Positions 23,944 through 32,996 of a stretch of 64,000 nt of DNA are shown here, in pieces. The notes under the pieces were generated by a model. The model was not told the origin of the DNA and searched no databases. It was given only the letters and a program-made list of their open reading frames with translations. The stretch lies in contig NZ_CP053564.1 in the NCBI RefSeq assembly GCF_013155125.1, positions 193,501 through 257,500 on the forward strand. Reading direction: 5' to 3'. Source of the DNA: Pseudonocardia broussonetiae. GTDB lineage: Bacteria; Actinomycetota; Actinomycetes; Mycobacteriales; Pseudonocardiaceae. The translations under genes and the position numbers were made by a program. Numbering within the stretch: position 1 is the stretch's first letter; each line of letters begins with the position of its first letter.

Positions 23944-25056
23944 TTACTGCAGGGCCAGGGTGCGCACGACCTGGCGCGCGGCGGCGCCGCCCGCCTGCAG
24001 GGCGACCTCCATCGCCGCGGGAACGTCGAGGTCGTCGAGCAGGGCGGCGCGGACGGCGGCGACGTCGGCGTCGGAGCCGCCACCGGTGGCCGCGGCGCGG
24101 TAGAGGCGGTCGAGCCGGGCGGCGGCGGCGTCGAGGTCCCCGGGCCGGTACTCCCAGTCCGCGGCCCACGGGCGCTCCAGCAGCAGGAGGCGCAGGGCCG
24201 CGCCCGGGTACCGGTCGACGAGGTCGCCGACCAGCACGAGGTTGCCCGTCGACTTCGCCATCTTGGCGCCGTCGACGTGCACGGTGCCGACCGGCATCCG
24301 CCGCCGCGCGTACGGCGCCGCGCCGGTGGCCGCCGCGGCCAGGGCCACCTGGTAGGCGTGGTGCGGGAAGGCGAGGTCGGCGCCGCCGACCAGGACGTCG
24401 ACGGTGCCGCCGAGCGTGGCCAGCGCCATCGCCGCGCAGGTGGCGTGCCAGCCCGGCCGCCCCGGGCCCCACGGGCTCGGCCACGACGGGCCGTGGCCGT
24501 CGGCGGGCCACCAGACCGGCACGTCGAAGGGGTCGTCGCGGCGGGGGTCGTCGGGGTCGTCGCCGTTGGCGCGGGCCAGAGCGAGCGCGGTGTCGCGGTC
24601 GAGGCCGGCCGCAGTGGGCACCGCCGCACCGCGGAACCAGACGCCGCCCCCGCGCTCGTAGGCCGCGCCCGCGCCGAGCAGCGCGGCGGCCAGGGCCACG
24701 ACGTGGCGGACGTGGTGGCGCGCGTGCGGCTCGTGGTCGGGGCGCCGGACGTGCAGCGCCGCGAGGTCGTGCTCGACGGTGAACTCCTGCGAGAGCCCGA
24801 ACTCGTCGTAGGGCTTGCCGCGCGCGGCGGCGGCGCGCGTCAGCTCGTCGTCGACGTCGGTGACGTTGCGGGCGACGACCGTGTCGGTCCCGGTCATCCG
24901 CACGACCCGCGCCACCGTGTCGGCCCAGACGAACGTGGACGCGTGCCCGAGGTGCGTGACGTCGTACGGGGTGATGCCGCAGACGTAGAGGCGGGCGGGC
25001 ACGGTCAGTGGCACGGGCGCTCCGGCCAGCGTCAGCGTCGGGTCGGGTGCGGTCAC
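23944..25056 (-). CDS. MshC-like cysteine ligase (cysteinyl-tRNA-synthetase fold)
   Basis: A 370-residue class I synthetase-fold enzyme. CGITPYD (26-32, zinc Cys) precedes THLGHA (34-39, HIGH motif). GWHATCAAMA and FPHH supply the other zinc ligands, and KMAKS lies near 265-269. CysS is about 460 residues with an anticodon-binding tail, which is missing here; MshC is about 410. MshC joins cysteine to GlcN-inositol in mycothiol synthesis. The protein is shorter than usual, and CysS-type FPHHENE is FPHHAYQ, so it may be a divergent paralog. GTG 25056 was chosen by homology of the N-terminus. Confidence 0.78.
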   Translation of the reverse strand: MTAPDPTLTLAGAPVPLTVPARLYVCGITPYDVTHLGHASTFVWADTVARVVRMTGTDTVVARNVTDVDDELTRAAAARGKPYDEFGLSQEFTVEHDLAALHVRRPDHEPHARHHVRHVVALAAALLGAGAAYERGGGVWFRGAAVPTAAGLDRDTALALARANGDDPDDPRRDDPFDVPVWWPADGHGPSWPSPWGPGRPGWHATCAAMALATLGGTVDVLVGGADLAFPHHAYQVALAAAATGAAPYARRRMPVGTVHVDGAKMAKSTGNLVLVGDLVDRYPGAALRLLLLERPWAADWEYRPGDLDAAAARLDRLYRAAATGGGSDADVAAVRAALLDDLDVPAAMEVALQAGGAAARQVVRTLALQ

Positions 25057-25150
25057 CGCGCCATCCTCGCAAGTGCCGTTCGGCGACGCGCGGGGCCGTG
25101 TCGGCGTGCTCTCCGTAGTCGTTCCGTCACCCGATCGGTACCGTCCCTCC

Positions 25151-25486
25151 ATGCTCATCTGGGTGACGCTGGCCATCGGCACCGCCACGATCGTGATCGG
25201 CTCGCTCGCGATGACCCGCGTCGACGAGCGCTGGCGCGCCGCCCACCTGCAGTGCTGCCGCTGCCTGCGCACGTGGCACGGGCGGGAGAAGATGTGCGAG
25301 CGGTGCGGGGGGCGGGGCAACCGCTACGACTGGATGGCCGAGAAGTACGCCGGCTTCCCGACCCACGACTGGCAGGGCTACCTCGACACGGGCCCCATTC
25401 CCGTCGTGCCGGTGCAGCGGAGCCTCTCCACCTCCTTCACCGGAGCGCCCGCGGTGCCGGAGCAGCGGAGTGAGCAGCGGGTCTGA
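25151..25486 (+). CDS. Small membrane protein with zinc-ribbon motif
   Basis: A 111-residue protein. Residues 1-21 form one hydrophobic helix (LIWVTLAIGTATIVIGSLAM). It is followed by CCRCLRTWHGREKMCERCGG (about 38-57), two C-x2-C knuckles that could bind zinc. The C-terminal tail is polar. ATG 25151 places the helix at the N-terminus. It diverges from the MshC-like gene, with under 100 bp between starts, and is not linked to any pathway by homology I can recognise. Confidence 0.7.
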   Translation: MLIWVTLAIGTATIVIGSLAMTRVDERWRAAHLQCCRCLRTWHGREKMCERCGGRGNRYDWMAEKYAGFPTHDWQGYLDTGPIPVVPVQRSLSTSFTGAPAVPEQRSEQRV

Positions 25487-25771
25487 TCCTGCTCGCTCCG
25501 TGATGCGGGCGGCCACACCGACCGGCAGGTCCGCATGCGCGACGAACTCCCCCGAGTTCCTTCCACCCCACGTGGATCGACCCGCACCAGACACCGCGCC
25601 GGGAAGTCATCGCCCACCTCGCAGCGGCCTGAAGCCTTCAAGATCGCCAAGAATGGTGCGAGGCGGTCATCGGTGACCGCCTGGCACCACTCGTGGCGAT
25701 CATGACGCCCCGCGCGCCCGAATCCGCCCCCACGCGCCTCGGACCCGCCCTCACCCCACCCCTGACCCGGC
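25487..25771. other. Non-coding stretch, nothing recognised
   Basis: This interval lies between the small zinc-ribbon gene and the terminator-like hairpin. Short reading frames are present, but none has a start, a ribosome binding site or a recognisable domain. It may contain remnants of an older gene. Confidence 0.5.
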
Positions 25772-25827
25772 GATCAAGGGCGGATGGTCGCTAGTGGATC
25801 ACCCACCACGACCATCTCCCCTTGATC
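25772..25827. terminator. Long hairpin between convergent genes
   Basis: GATCAAGGGCGGATGGTCG at 25772-25790 pairs with 25809-25827 with two mismatches in 19 bp, and the stem continues partly inward (GTGG with CCAC). It lies between the plus-strand gene ending at 25486 and the minus-strand gene ending at 25923, as expected for a bidirectional terminator. There is no T-run. Confidence 0.5.
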
Positions 25828-25922
25828 ACCGGACGGGCGGGGCCGACGCGAGGAGAGAGCCGCCACGCACAGTGCGGCGACCGTCCCCGCCGGTAGCCCG
25901 CGAGCAGCCCGCCGACGCGGCA

Positions 25923-27242
25923 TCAGCAGAACCCGGGCACCCGCCGCTCCACGATCCCCCGCACCCCCACGGTGCAGTCCCACTGCGCGAGTACCGCCAT
26001 CCACCCCGACAGCACGCGGAGCACGAGCACGTGCTCCGGAGGCAGGTTCAGCGCCCGCCCCGTCCCCTGGAACGCGCGGTTCGTCGGGTTCGCCACCCGC
26101 GCCCCCTGCCGCGACATCCACGCCCGCGTGAAGTGGAACTCCGGCTCCCGCAACGGGTCGGCGAGCGCCCCCACCCAGCGCAGGACGTCGGCGTCGGGGG
26201 CGTCCGGGGCGAGGAAGCCCTCCTCCACGAGGAGGTCGTTGAGCGACTCCCCGTCCGCGGCGAGCCGCAGGATCCGCACCAGCACGGGCGGGATGCCGTC
26301 CGGCAGCCGCGCGACCGCCCCGAAGTCGATCATCCCGAGGCGTCCGTCGTCGAGGACGAGGAAGTTGCCGGGGTGCGGGTCGGCGTGCAGCAGGCCGATC
26401 TCCGCGGGCGAGGCGAACATCGTGTCGACGATCGTGGCGGCGTGGGCGTCGCGGACGGCCTGCTCGTCGTCGTCGACGGCCGGGGTGCCGATGACCCGGC
26501 CCAGCGGCACGCCGTCGAGCCACTCCGACACGAGCACCTTCGGCGCCGACGCCACGACCGACGGCACGTGCAGGTCGGGCCCGTCGGCGAACGCCGCGGC
26601 GAAGGCGCGCTGGTGGTCGGCCTCGGCGCGGTAGTCGACCTCCTCCAGCATCCGCTCGCGCAGCTCGTGGATCAGCGCGCGGGCGTCGAGGCCGGGGAGC
26701 AGGGTGCCGAAGAGCCCGGCGAAGCGCTGGAGCTGGCGCAGGTCGGCGTCGAGCGCGACGTCGGCGCCCGGGTACTGCACCTTCACGGCGACGGCCCGCC
26801 CGTCGTGCCAGACCGCCCGGTGCACCTGCCCCAGGCTCGCCGACGCGACCGGCTCGTCGTCGAAGGAGGAGAAGCGCCCGCGCCAGCCGGAGCCGAGCTG
26901 CTCGGCGAGCACGCGGTGCGCCTCGCGGGCCGGCATCGGCGGGCCCGCGGTCTGCAGCCGGCCCAGCGCCTCGTGGTAGGCGTCGGCGAACTCCGGCGGC
27001 ACCATCGCGTCGTAGACGCTGAGCGCCTGGCCGAGCTTCATCGCCCCGCCCTTGAGCTTGCCCAGCACCGCGAACAGCTGCTCCGCGTTGCGCGCGGCGG
27101 TGCCGGCGGCCACCTCGTCGGCGTCGGCCCCGGCGAGCGACCGGCCCCAGCCGGCCACGGCCCGCCCGGCGAAACCGAGCGGGAGCATCGCGAGCCGCGC
27201 CGACCGCGCCATCCCGCGCTGGGGGATCCCGTCGTCTCCCAT
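25923..27242 (-). CDS. UbiB/ABC1-family atypical kinase
   Basis: A 439-residue ABC1/AarF protein. Family motifs in order are KLGQALS near 68-74 (KxGQ extension), ASASLGQVHRA (alanine-rich nucleotide loop), AVKVQYPG (lysine), LLHADPHPGNFLV (catalytic loop) and MIDFGAVARL (metal-binding DFG). UbiB-like proteins are ATPases/kinases that support lipid or quinone metabolism; actinobacteria make menaquinone, so the substrate is unknown. The gene stands alone. A TAGGTT -10 box ends 6 nt before the ATG, giving a leaderless transcript. Confidence 0.88.
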   Translation of the reverse strand: MGDDGIPQRGMARSARLAMLPLGFAGRAVAGWGRSLAGADADEVAAGTAARNAEQLFAVLGKLKGGAMKLGQALSVYDAMVPPEFADAYHEALGRLQTAGPPMPAREAHRVLAEQLGSGWRGRFSSFDDEPVASASLGQVHRAVWHDGRAVAVKVQYPGADVALDADLRQLQRFAGLFGTLLPGLDARALIHELRERMLEEVDYRAEADHQRAFAAAFADGPDLHVPSVVASAPKVLVSEWLDGVPLGRVIGTPAVDDDEQAVRDAHAATIVDTMFASPAEIGLLHADPHPGNFLVLDDGRLGMIDFGAVARLPDGIPPVLVRILRLAADGESLNDLLVEEGFLAPDAPDADVLRWVGALADPLREPEFHFTRAWMSRQGARVANPTNRAFQGTGRALNLPPEHVLVLRVLSGWMAVLAQWDCTVGVRGIVERRVPGFC

Positions 27243-27248
27243 GTGATC

Positions 27249-27254
27249 AACCTA
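27249..27254 (-). promoter_or_regulatory. -10 box of the UbiB-type gene
   Basis: TAGGTT on the minus strand ends 6 nt upstream of the ATG at 27242. The perfect palindrome at 27258-27297 covers its -35 region, so that element may serve both as terminator for the upstream gene and as operator here. Confidence 0.5.
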
Positions 27255-27257
27255 CTC

Positions 27258-27297
27258 GTGAGCGGGAACCGTGGTCAGGGCCACGGTTCCCGCTCAC
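27258..27297. terminator. Perfect 17-bp stem-loop after the Rpf gene
   Basis: GTGAGCGGGAACCGTGG pairs perfectly with 27281-27297 around the 6-nt loop TCAGGG. It starts 8 nt beyond the stop of the minus-strand Rpf gene at 27305. There is no T-run. The outer sequence CCCGTGAG and the 6-nt loop resemble the palindromes at 34896 and 53587. Confidence 0.65.
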
Positions 27298-27304
27298 GGG
27301 CGGT

Positions 27305-27913
<609 letters not shown>

Positions 27914-30900
27914 TCATGCCCTCCCGAGTACCCGGAGGAGGTCCTCCAGGCAGGCGTAGTGCGCGGTGCGGGCCGCGCACCCGCTGATCTGGAACCGCAG
28001 ACCCTCCGCGAGCTGCCTCCGGCTGTCGTCGGACAACGTCCAGCCCAGAGGAGAGCTGACCCCCGGAACGGTGGCGGGAGCGGCGAGCACCACGCCGCCC
28101 GGGACGCCCTGGCGCACGACACGAACCGCGTCCTCGCACCGGCTCCCGGCGACCGCCGGGCAGGGGTCGGCGAGGGCGTCCGCGCTCCTCTGCAGCCACG
28201 CGTCCGTCCGGACCAACTGCCCTGCGGCGTCTCCGCCCACCACGGGCACGAGCAGCTCCGGTGCCAGGTCGGGCGGATCGGCGATGACGTCGCTGCGGGT
28301 CTCGTCCTCCAGGTAGAGCACGAGCGGTACGACGATCGCGCCGTCGGCCGGAACCGTCGCGTTGTGCTCGCGGACCAGGTCCGCCACGGCCGGGGCGAGG
28401 TCGGCGACGGTGGCGATCCCCGTCCCCTCCGCGTAGCCGCCGTCCACGAGCTGGAGGTCGGTCGGGGCCCTCGCGCCGTCCGGCCTCAGCACCTCGCAGT
28501 CGACCCGGCCGGCCGGCGTGACGAACGGGAACCGGGCCGAGAGCATGGCCGCCGTGGCCCACGTCATCCGGCCGAGGCAGCGCTCGTAGGCGCCGAGATC
28601 CAGTGTCGCGGCCGGAAGCCCGTCGAGGGAGCCCTGACAACCGGGCAGGTCGGGCCCGGCGGTCAGGTCGATCTGGCTGACGAGGACCCGGCACCCCGGT
28701 CCGGCCGCGGTCGAGTTGAGGATCAGCGCACCGCCGGGTCCGCGCACGTCGCCGCCGAACGGCTCGTCGAGCACGTCGGCCGCGCCCTCCCAGGACGACT
28801 CCATCAGGCCCGCCCGATCCCGCCACTCCGCGGCACCACCGCTGGAGAGGCGGACACCCGTGACGGCCGCGGCGACGTCCCCCACGAGCGCGCCGGCGAT
28901 GCCGGAGGCCAGCGCATCGGGCCCGGACAGTCGCGTCGCGGCGTCCAGGGCGTCCGGCGCGCGGGAGAGGGCGAGACCGACGGATCCGCCGCTGACCCCG
29001 CTGGAGAACAGGACGCCGGGCCCGCACGGCAGCTCCCGCAGGGCGTCCATCACCCCGGCCGTCCACACGGCGGCCCGGACCCCGCCGCCGCTCGCCGCCA
29101 CGAGGACCAGCGGCCGGACGGTCGCCTCGGGGCAGGCCGCCTCCCCGTCCCGCACCCACGCGACGAACACCTCCCGCAGCGCCGGGCGTCCGGCGAACCC
29201 GGCGTCGCCTGCGGTGGTCCGCACCTCGTGGAGATCGGGGTCCCCTCCGGAGAGGCTGACGAGGAGCAGCACCGCGACGACGAGGCTGAGCACGGGGTTC
29301 GCCGTCAGCCGGAGGAAGCGGAAGACCTCGAGCGGCTGGCGGTCCTGCAGCGAGACGATGAAGAAGCCGAGCAGCACGGCCCAGCTGCCGAGCGCGAGCA
29401 CGGCCGTACCCACCACACCGACGCGCGCGGTCACCGCCTCGGTACGGGTCACGAGCGCCACCAGCACCAGGACGGAGAGGACCCCGAACGCGACGGGCAG
29501 CGCCGTGGCCAGCGCCCGGGCCGGGCGGGGGTCCCGGACCAGCGGGTCGCCGGAGTCCGGACGCAGCAGCCGGCGCAGGTCCCGGGACGTCGCGCTGCCC
29601 GTGGTGAGCGGGTCCCGGTCGATCCAGGTGATCAGGACGAGCCGCGCGTACGGCGCTCCCAGGGCCAGGAGCAGCCCGAACGCCACCAGCACGAGCTGCC
29701 ACGCGTAGCGCGACGGCGGGGTGCCCGCCGGCACGAACAGGGGCGCGACGAACGACCGCACGAGGCCCAGCCCCGCGACCACCAGCATCCCGAACGACAG
29801 GAGGTCGCCCGCTACCCGTACGTCCCCGGCTCGTTGCAGCCGCACGTCCCGCTCGACCGCCTCGGTGGGGTGTCCACGTCCGGGCCAGGACCAGAGGTCC
29901 TTCCCGCCACGGGCCATCAGCACGGCGATGCCCACCGCGACGAGGACGAGGACGCCTCCCCCGACGGCGACCGCCCAGCCCACGGAGTCCGTGCCTGCGC
30001 CGTGACCGAGCGCCCACGCGGCTCCGAGGAGCGCCAGCGCCACGAGCCCGGACCCGAGCGCGTCGCGGCGCTCCGACCGCCCGTTCCGATCGCGGTCCCG
30101 GACCCCCAGTACGACGGACGCCAGCACCACCGAGGCGGGCACGGCGAGGAACACCGCCAGGGCCTGCCCGTCGACGGGGGCCACCGCGCCGCTGCGCCAC
30201 CACACCAGCGCCGCAGCGGTCGCGACCCCGACGGGCGCGAGGAGCCACCAGAAGTACCTGCCCTTCCGGAGCGGGTCCGCCTCCGGCGCGAACGGCCCGA
30301 GCCCCGCCGTCCACGCCATCTCGACGGTCCACGCCTTCCGCGCGCGCCAGCGGCCCTGGAAGAACAGGACGACGGCGAAGAGGGCCACCATCACGACCGC
30401 GGCCCCGAGGTGCCACCCGCCCGCCCGGGCCGCACCGGCCGGGCCGTCCTGGTCGAGCCAGGCGCGCTGCGCGTCCGGCATCTGATCGAGGATCTCCCCC
30501 ACCGGTGCCAGGCTCAGCGCGCCGATCAGCAGCACGGAGACCGCGGACAGGCGCTGCACCCAGACGGCGGAACCTGCGCGACGGACGCCCTGCACGATCC
30601 GCTCGCGCACCGGGGCCTGTCGCCACACGACGACCGCGAGGGCACCGGCGAGTGCCCACTTCGCCGTCGACACCCCGGCGAGGAGCACCGTGCCCCGGAC
30701 GTCCGGATCCAGCCGGAACGCTGCCGTCAGGAGTCCCACCGCTTCCAGCCCCTCGGCGAGCACCAGGAGCAGCAGCAGCACTCGCCACGTCCGGCCGGCC
30801 GCTCCCACGCGGCACAGGAGCCTGAGGAGCAGCAGCGCGGAGGCGATGACGAACACGGTGTCGACGGCGGTGTGCCCGACCAGGAACCGGGTGATGCCGA

Positions 30901-31153
30901 TGTCCCCCGCCGGCTCGGCCGCCCACACCGTCCACGCCGACCTCTCCTGCGCCGCGTCGGCCAGTGCCAGGGGTCCGAGGACGTCGGACACCGCCGCGCT
31001 GCGCCCGTCGACCGTCACCCAGTCCCGGACCAGGCGCTCGATCTCCCCCAGGGCGATGAACGTCGCGGTGGCGAGGACGGCCAGGACGAGGGTCAGGGCC
31101 TCGGACAGGTGGGGCGGGGCATCCCGGAACCCGCGGAGATCGTCGTCGACCAC
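27914..31153 (-). CDS. Large membrane protein with C-terminal patatin-like phospholipase domain
   Basis: A 1079-residue protein. Residues 1 to about 640 hold many hydrophobic helices, probably ten or more, separated by Arg-rich loops. The last 400 residues are a patatin lipase: ASGGGVRAAVW near 683 (oxyanion-hole glycine loop), SSGVSGGSVG near 716 (GxSxG nucleophile Ser) and VDGGYAEG near 903 (catalytic Asp). It would hydrolyse phospholipids or other lipid esters at the membrane. The fusion of a long polytopic region to patatin is uncommon. GTG 31153 was used. It stands alone between Rpf and the catabolic operon; several cysteines follow the active site. Confidence 0.8.
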   Translation of the reverse strand: MVDDDLRGFRDAPPHLSEALTLVLAVLATATFIALGEIERLVRDWVTVDGRSAAVSDVLGPLALADAAQERSAWTVWAAEPAGDIGITRFLVGHTAVDTVFVIASALLLLRLLCRVGAAGRTWRVLLLLLVLAEGLEAVGLLTAAFRLDPDVRGTVLLAGVSTAKWALAGALAVVVWRQAPVRERIVQGVRRAGSAVWVQRLSAVSVLLIGALSLAPVGEILDQMPDAQRAWLDQDGPAGAARAGGWHLGAAVVMVALFAVVLFFQGRWRARKAWTVEMAWTAGLGPFAPEADPLRKGRYFWWLLAPVGVATAAALVWWRSGAVAPVDGQALAVFLAVPASVVLASVVLGVRDRDRNGRSERRDALGSGLVALALLGAAWALGHGAGTDSVGWAVAVGGGVLVLVAVGIAVLMARGGKDLWSWPGRGHPTEAVERDVRLQRAGDVRVAGDLLSFGMLVVAGLGLVRSFVAPLFVPAGTPPSRYAWQLVLVAFGLLLALGAPYARLVLITWIDRDPLTTGSATSRDLRRLLRPDSGDPLVRDPRPARALATALPVAFGVLSVLVLVALVTRTEAVTARVGVVGTAVLALGSWAVLLGFFIVSLQDRQPLEVFRFLRLTANPVLSLVVAVLLLVSLSGGDPDLHEVRTTAGDAGFAGRPALREVFVAWVRDGEAACPEATVRPLVLVAASGGGVRAAVWTAGVMDALRELPCGPGVLFSSGVSGGSVGLALSRAPDALDAATRLSGPDALASGIAGALVGDVAAAVTGVRLSSGGAAEWRDRAGLMESSWEGAADVLDEPFGGDVRGPGGALILNSTAAGPGCRVLVSQIDLTAGPDLPGCQGSLDGLPAATLDLGAYERCLGRMTWATAAMLSARFPFVTPAGRVDCEVLRPDGARAPTDLQLVDGGYAEGTGIATVADLAPAVADLVREHNATVPADGAIVVPLVLYLEDETRSDVIADPPDLAPELLVPVVGGDAAGQLVRTDAWLQRSADALADPCPAVAGSRCEDAVRVVRQGVPGGVVLAAPATVPGVSSPLGWTLSDDSRRQLAEGLRFQISGCAARTAHYACLEDLLRVLGRA

Positions 31154-31227
31154 GGTCCACCGCCGTCCGCCCGCGGAGCGGTGGGGACCGCGCCGTCACC
31201 GCGGAGTCGCCGACCGGACGCTCTGCG

Positions 31228-32109
31228 TTACGGCGGCGACGGAGTCCCGAGCCCCAGCACCCGCACCGCGTTCTCCTTCATGATCAGCGGCCGGACCTCC
31301 TCCTTGATCTCCAGCTTGGCGAAGTCGGCGATCCAGCGGTCCGGGGTCAGGACGGGGAAGTCGGAGCCGAACAGCACCTTGTGCCGCAGCATCGAGTTCG
31401 CCGCCCGCACGAGCTGGGGCGGGAAGTACTTCGGCGACCAGCCGGAGAGGTCGATGAAGACGTTGGCCTTGTGCGTGGCCATCGAGATCGCGGAGTCCTG
31501 CCACGGCACCGAGGGGTGCGCGAGGACGACGGTGAGCTCGGGGAAGTCGGCGGCCACGTCGTCGATCAGCATCGGGTCCGACAGCCGCAGCTTGATGCCG
31601 CGCCCGCCCGGCAGCCCGGCGCCGATGCCCGTCTGGCCGGTGTGGAACAGCGCGGGCACGCCGGCCTCGGTGATCGCCTCGTAGAGCGGGTAGAACGCCG
31701 GGTCGTTGGGCGCGAAGCCCTGCAGGCTCGGGTGGAACTTGAACCCGCGGACCGCGTGCTGCTCCACCAGCGAGCGGATCCGGCGCACCGCCGCCTTCCC
31801 GCCGTGCGGGTCGACCGAGCCGAACGGGATCAGCACGTCGGGGTGCGCGGCGGCGGCGTCGGCGATCTCCTCGCTCGACAGCGCCGGGTGCCCGGTGGCC
31901 GAGGTCGCGTCGACGGTGAACACGACGGCGGCCATGCGGCGCTCGCGGTAGTGCGCGGCGATCGTCTCCACGGTCGGCGTGCGGTCGGCGTCGGCGCGGA
32001 AGTAGGCGGCCGACGCGTCGATCAGCTCCTGGTCGAGCGACAGGCAGCCGTGGCCGTCCTGCTCGACGTGGACGTGCACGTCGATGGCGTCGATCGTCGA
32101 CAGGTCCAT
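31228..32109 (-). CDS. Amidohydrolase-2 family protein, probable aryl-beta-ketoacyl-CoA hydrolase
   Basis: A 293-residue PF04909 TIM-barrel hydrolase. DVHVHVE at 10-16 supplies the first metal histidines. RGFKFHPSLQGF near 140, FHTGQTG, LAHPSVPW and FGSDFP (catalytic Asp) follow in the family order. In Rhodococcus jostii RHA1, a protein of this type (CouO) cleaves 4-hydroxyphenyl-beta-ketopropionyl-CoA during p-coumarate catabolism, and the surrounding genes match that pathway. Its ATG overlaps the dehydrogenase stop by 1 nt. It is last in a five-gene operon. Confidence 0.8.
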   Translation of the reverse strand: MDLSTIDAIDVHVHVEQDGHGCLSLDQELIDASAAYFRADADRTPTVETIAAHYRERRMAAVVFTVDATSATGHPALSSEEIADAAAAHPDVLIPFGSVDPHGGKAAVRRIRSLVEQHAVRGFKFHPSLQGFAPNDPAFYPLYEAITEAGVPALFHTGQTGIGAGLPGGRGIKLRLSDPMLIDDVAADFPELTVVLAHPSVPWQDSAISMATHKANVFIDLSGWSPKYFPPQLVRAANSMLRHKVLFGSDFPVLTPDRWIADFAKLEIKEEVRPLIMKENAVRVLGLGTPSPP

Positions 32110-32996
32110 CACGGGGTCCTCTCCTTGGCCGCGAGCACCGCGCGGACGACGGTGTCGCGGTAGCGGGCGAGCGCGGCGGGGTCGACGCCGGCCAGCTCCT
32201 CGTCCACCCCCTCGACGATCTTCCGTTCGAGCTCGGGGGTCATCGTGGGGTGGCCGAGGTCGCGCCACCACGCCTCGGTCGGCGGACCGAGGTGCTCCAG
32301 CACGTGCGCGATGCCACCCGGACCGCCGGAGAGGTGCTGGTTGGCGAACGGCCCGAGCACCGCCCAGCGCAGCCCCGGCCCGTGCGAGATCGCGGCGTCG
32401 ATGTCGGCGACCGAGGCCACGCCGCGGTCGACCAGCGAGTACGCCTCGCGCCACAGCGCCGCCTGCAACCGGTTGGCGATGTGGCCGGGCAGCTCCTGGC
32501 GCAGCCGGATCGGCTTCTTGCCGACGCCGGTGTAGAACGCCATCGCCGCGTCGACGGCGGCCTCCGACGTCCGCTCCCCCGGCACGACCTCCACCAGCGG
32601 CACGAGGTGCGGCGGGTGGAACGGGTGCCCGACGACGACGCGCTCCGGGTGCGCCGTGCAGGCCGTCGCGATCGCCGTCGGCAGCATGCCCGACGAGCTG
32701 CTGGCCAGCACGACGTCCGGACGGGCGGCGGCGTCGAGGACGGCGAACAGCGCGTGCTTGACGTCCTCGCGCTCGGGCGCGTTCTCCTGCACGAAGTCGG
32801 CGGCCGCGGCGGCCTCCCCGGCGTCGGTCGTGAAGGACAGCCGGGCCGCGTCCGCACCGATCTCGGCCACGCCCGCCCGCAGCCGCTCCTCCGCCCCCGG
32901 CGCCGGGTCCGTGGCGACGACGTCGAGGCCGTGCGCGAGGAAGTGCGCCGCCCAGCTGACGCCGATCGCGCCCGTGCCGACGACCGCGACCCTCAT
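32109..32996 (-). CDS. 3-Hydroxyacyl-CoA dehydrogenase
   Basis: A 295-residue NAD-dependent dehydrogenase of the 3-hydroxyacyl-CoA/carnitine dehydrogenase family. The Rossmann loop is VVGTGAIGVSW (5-15) with D at the end of the second strand (ATDP). SSSSGMLP and VVGHPFHPPHLVPLVEVV carry the catalytic Ser and His. PGHIANRLQAALWREA begins the helical C-terminal dimer domain. In this operon it should oxidise the beta-hydroxy group made by the hydratase. ATGA overlap with the upstream ligase; TGATG with the amidohydrolase. Confidence 0.85.
   Translation of the reverse strand: MRVAVVGTGAIGVSWAAHFLAHGLDVVATDPAPGAEERLRAGVAEIGADAARLSFTTDAGEAAAAADFVQENAPEREDVKHALFAVLDAAARPDVVLASSSSGMLPTAIATACTAHPERVVVGHPFHPPHLVPLVEVVPGERTSEAAVDAAMAFYTGVGKKPIRLRQELPGHIANRLQAALWREAYSLVDRGVASVADIDAAISHGPGLRWAVLGPFANQHLSGGPGGIAHVLEHLGPPTEAWWRDLGHPTMTPELERKIVEGVDEELAGVDPAALARYRDTVVRAVLAAKERTP

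Noticed and set aside
23944..25056. Cysteinyl-tRNA synthetase
   Set aside because: The C-terminal anticodon-binding region is missing and the N-terminal motif is closer to MshC.
25487..25771. Degraded gene in the gap after the small zinc-ribbon protein
   Set aside because: Short peptides in several frames look gene-like, but no family or continuous frame could be supported.
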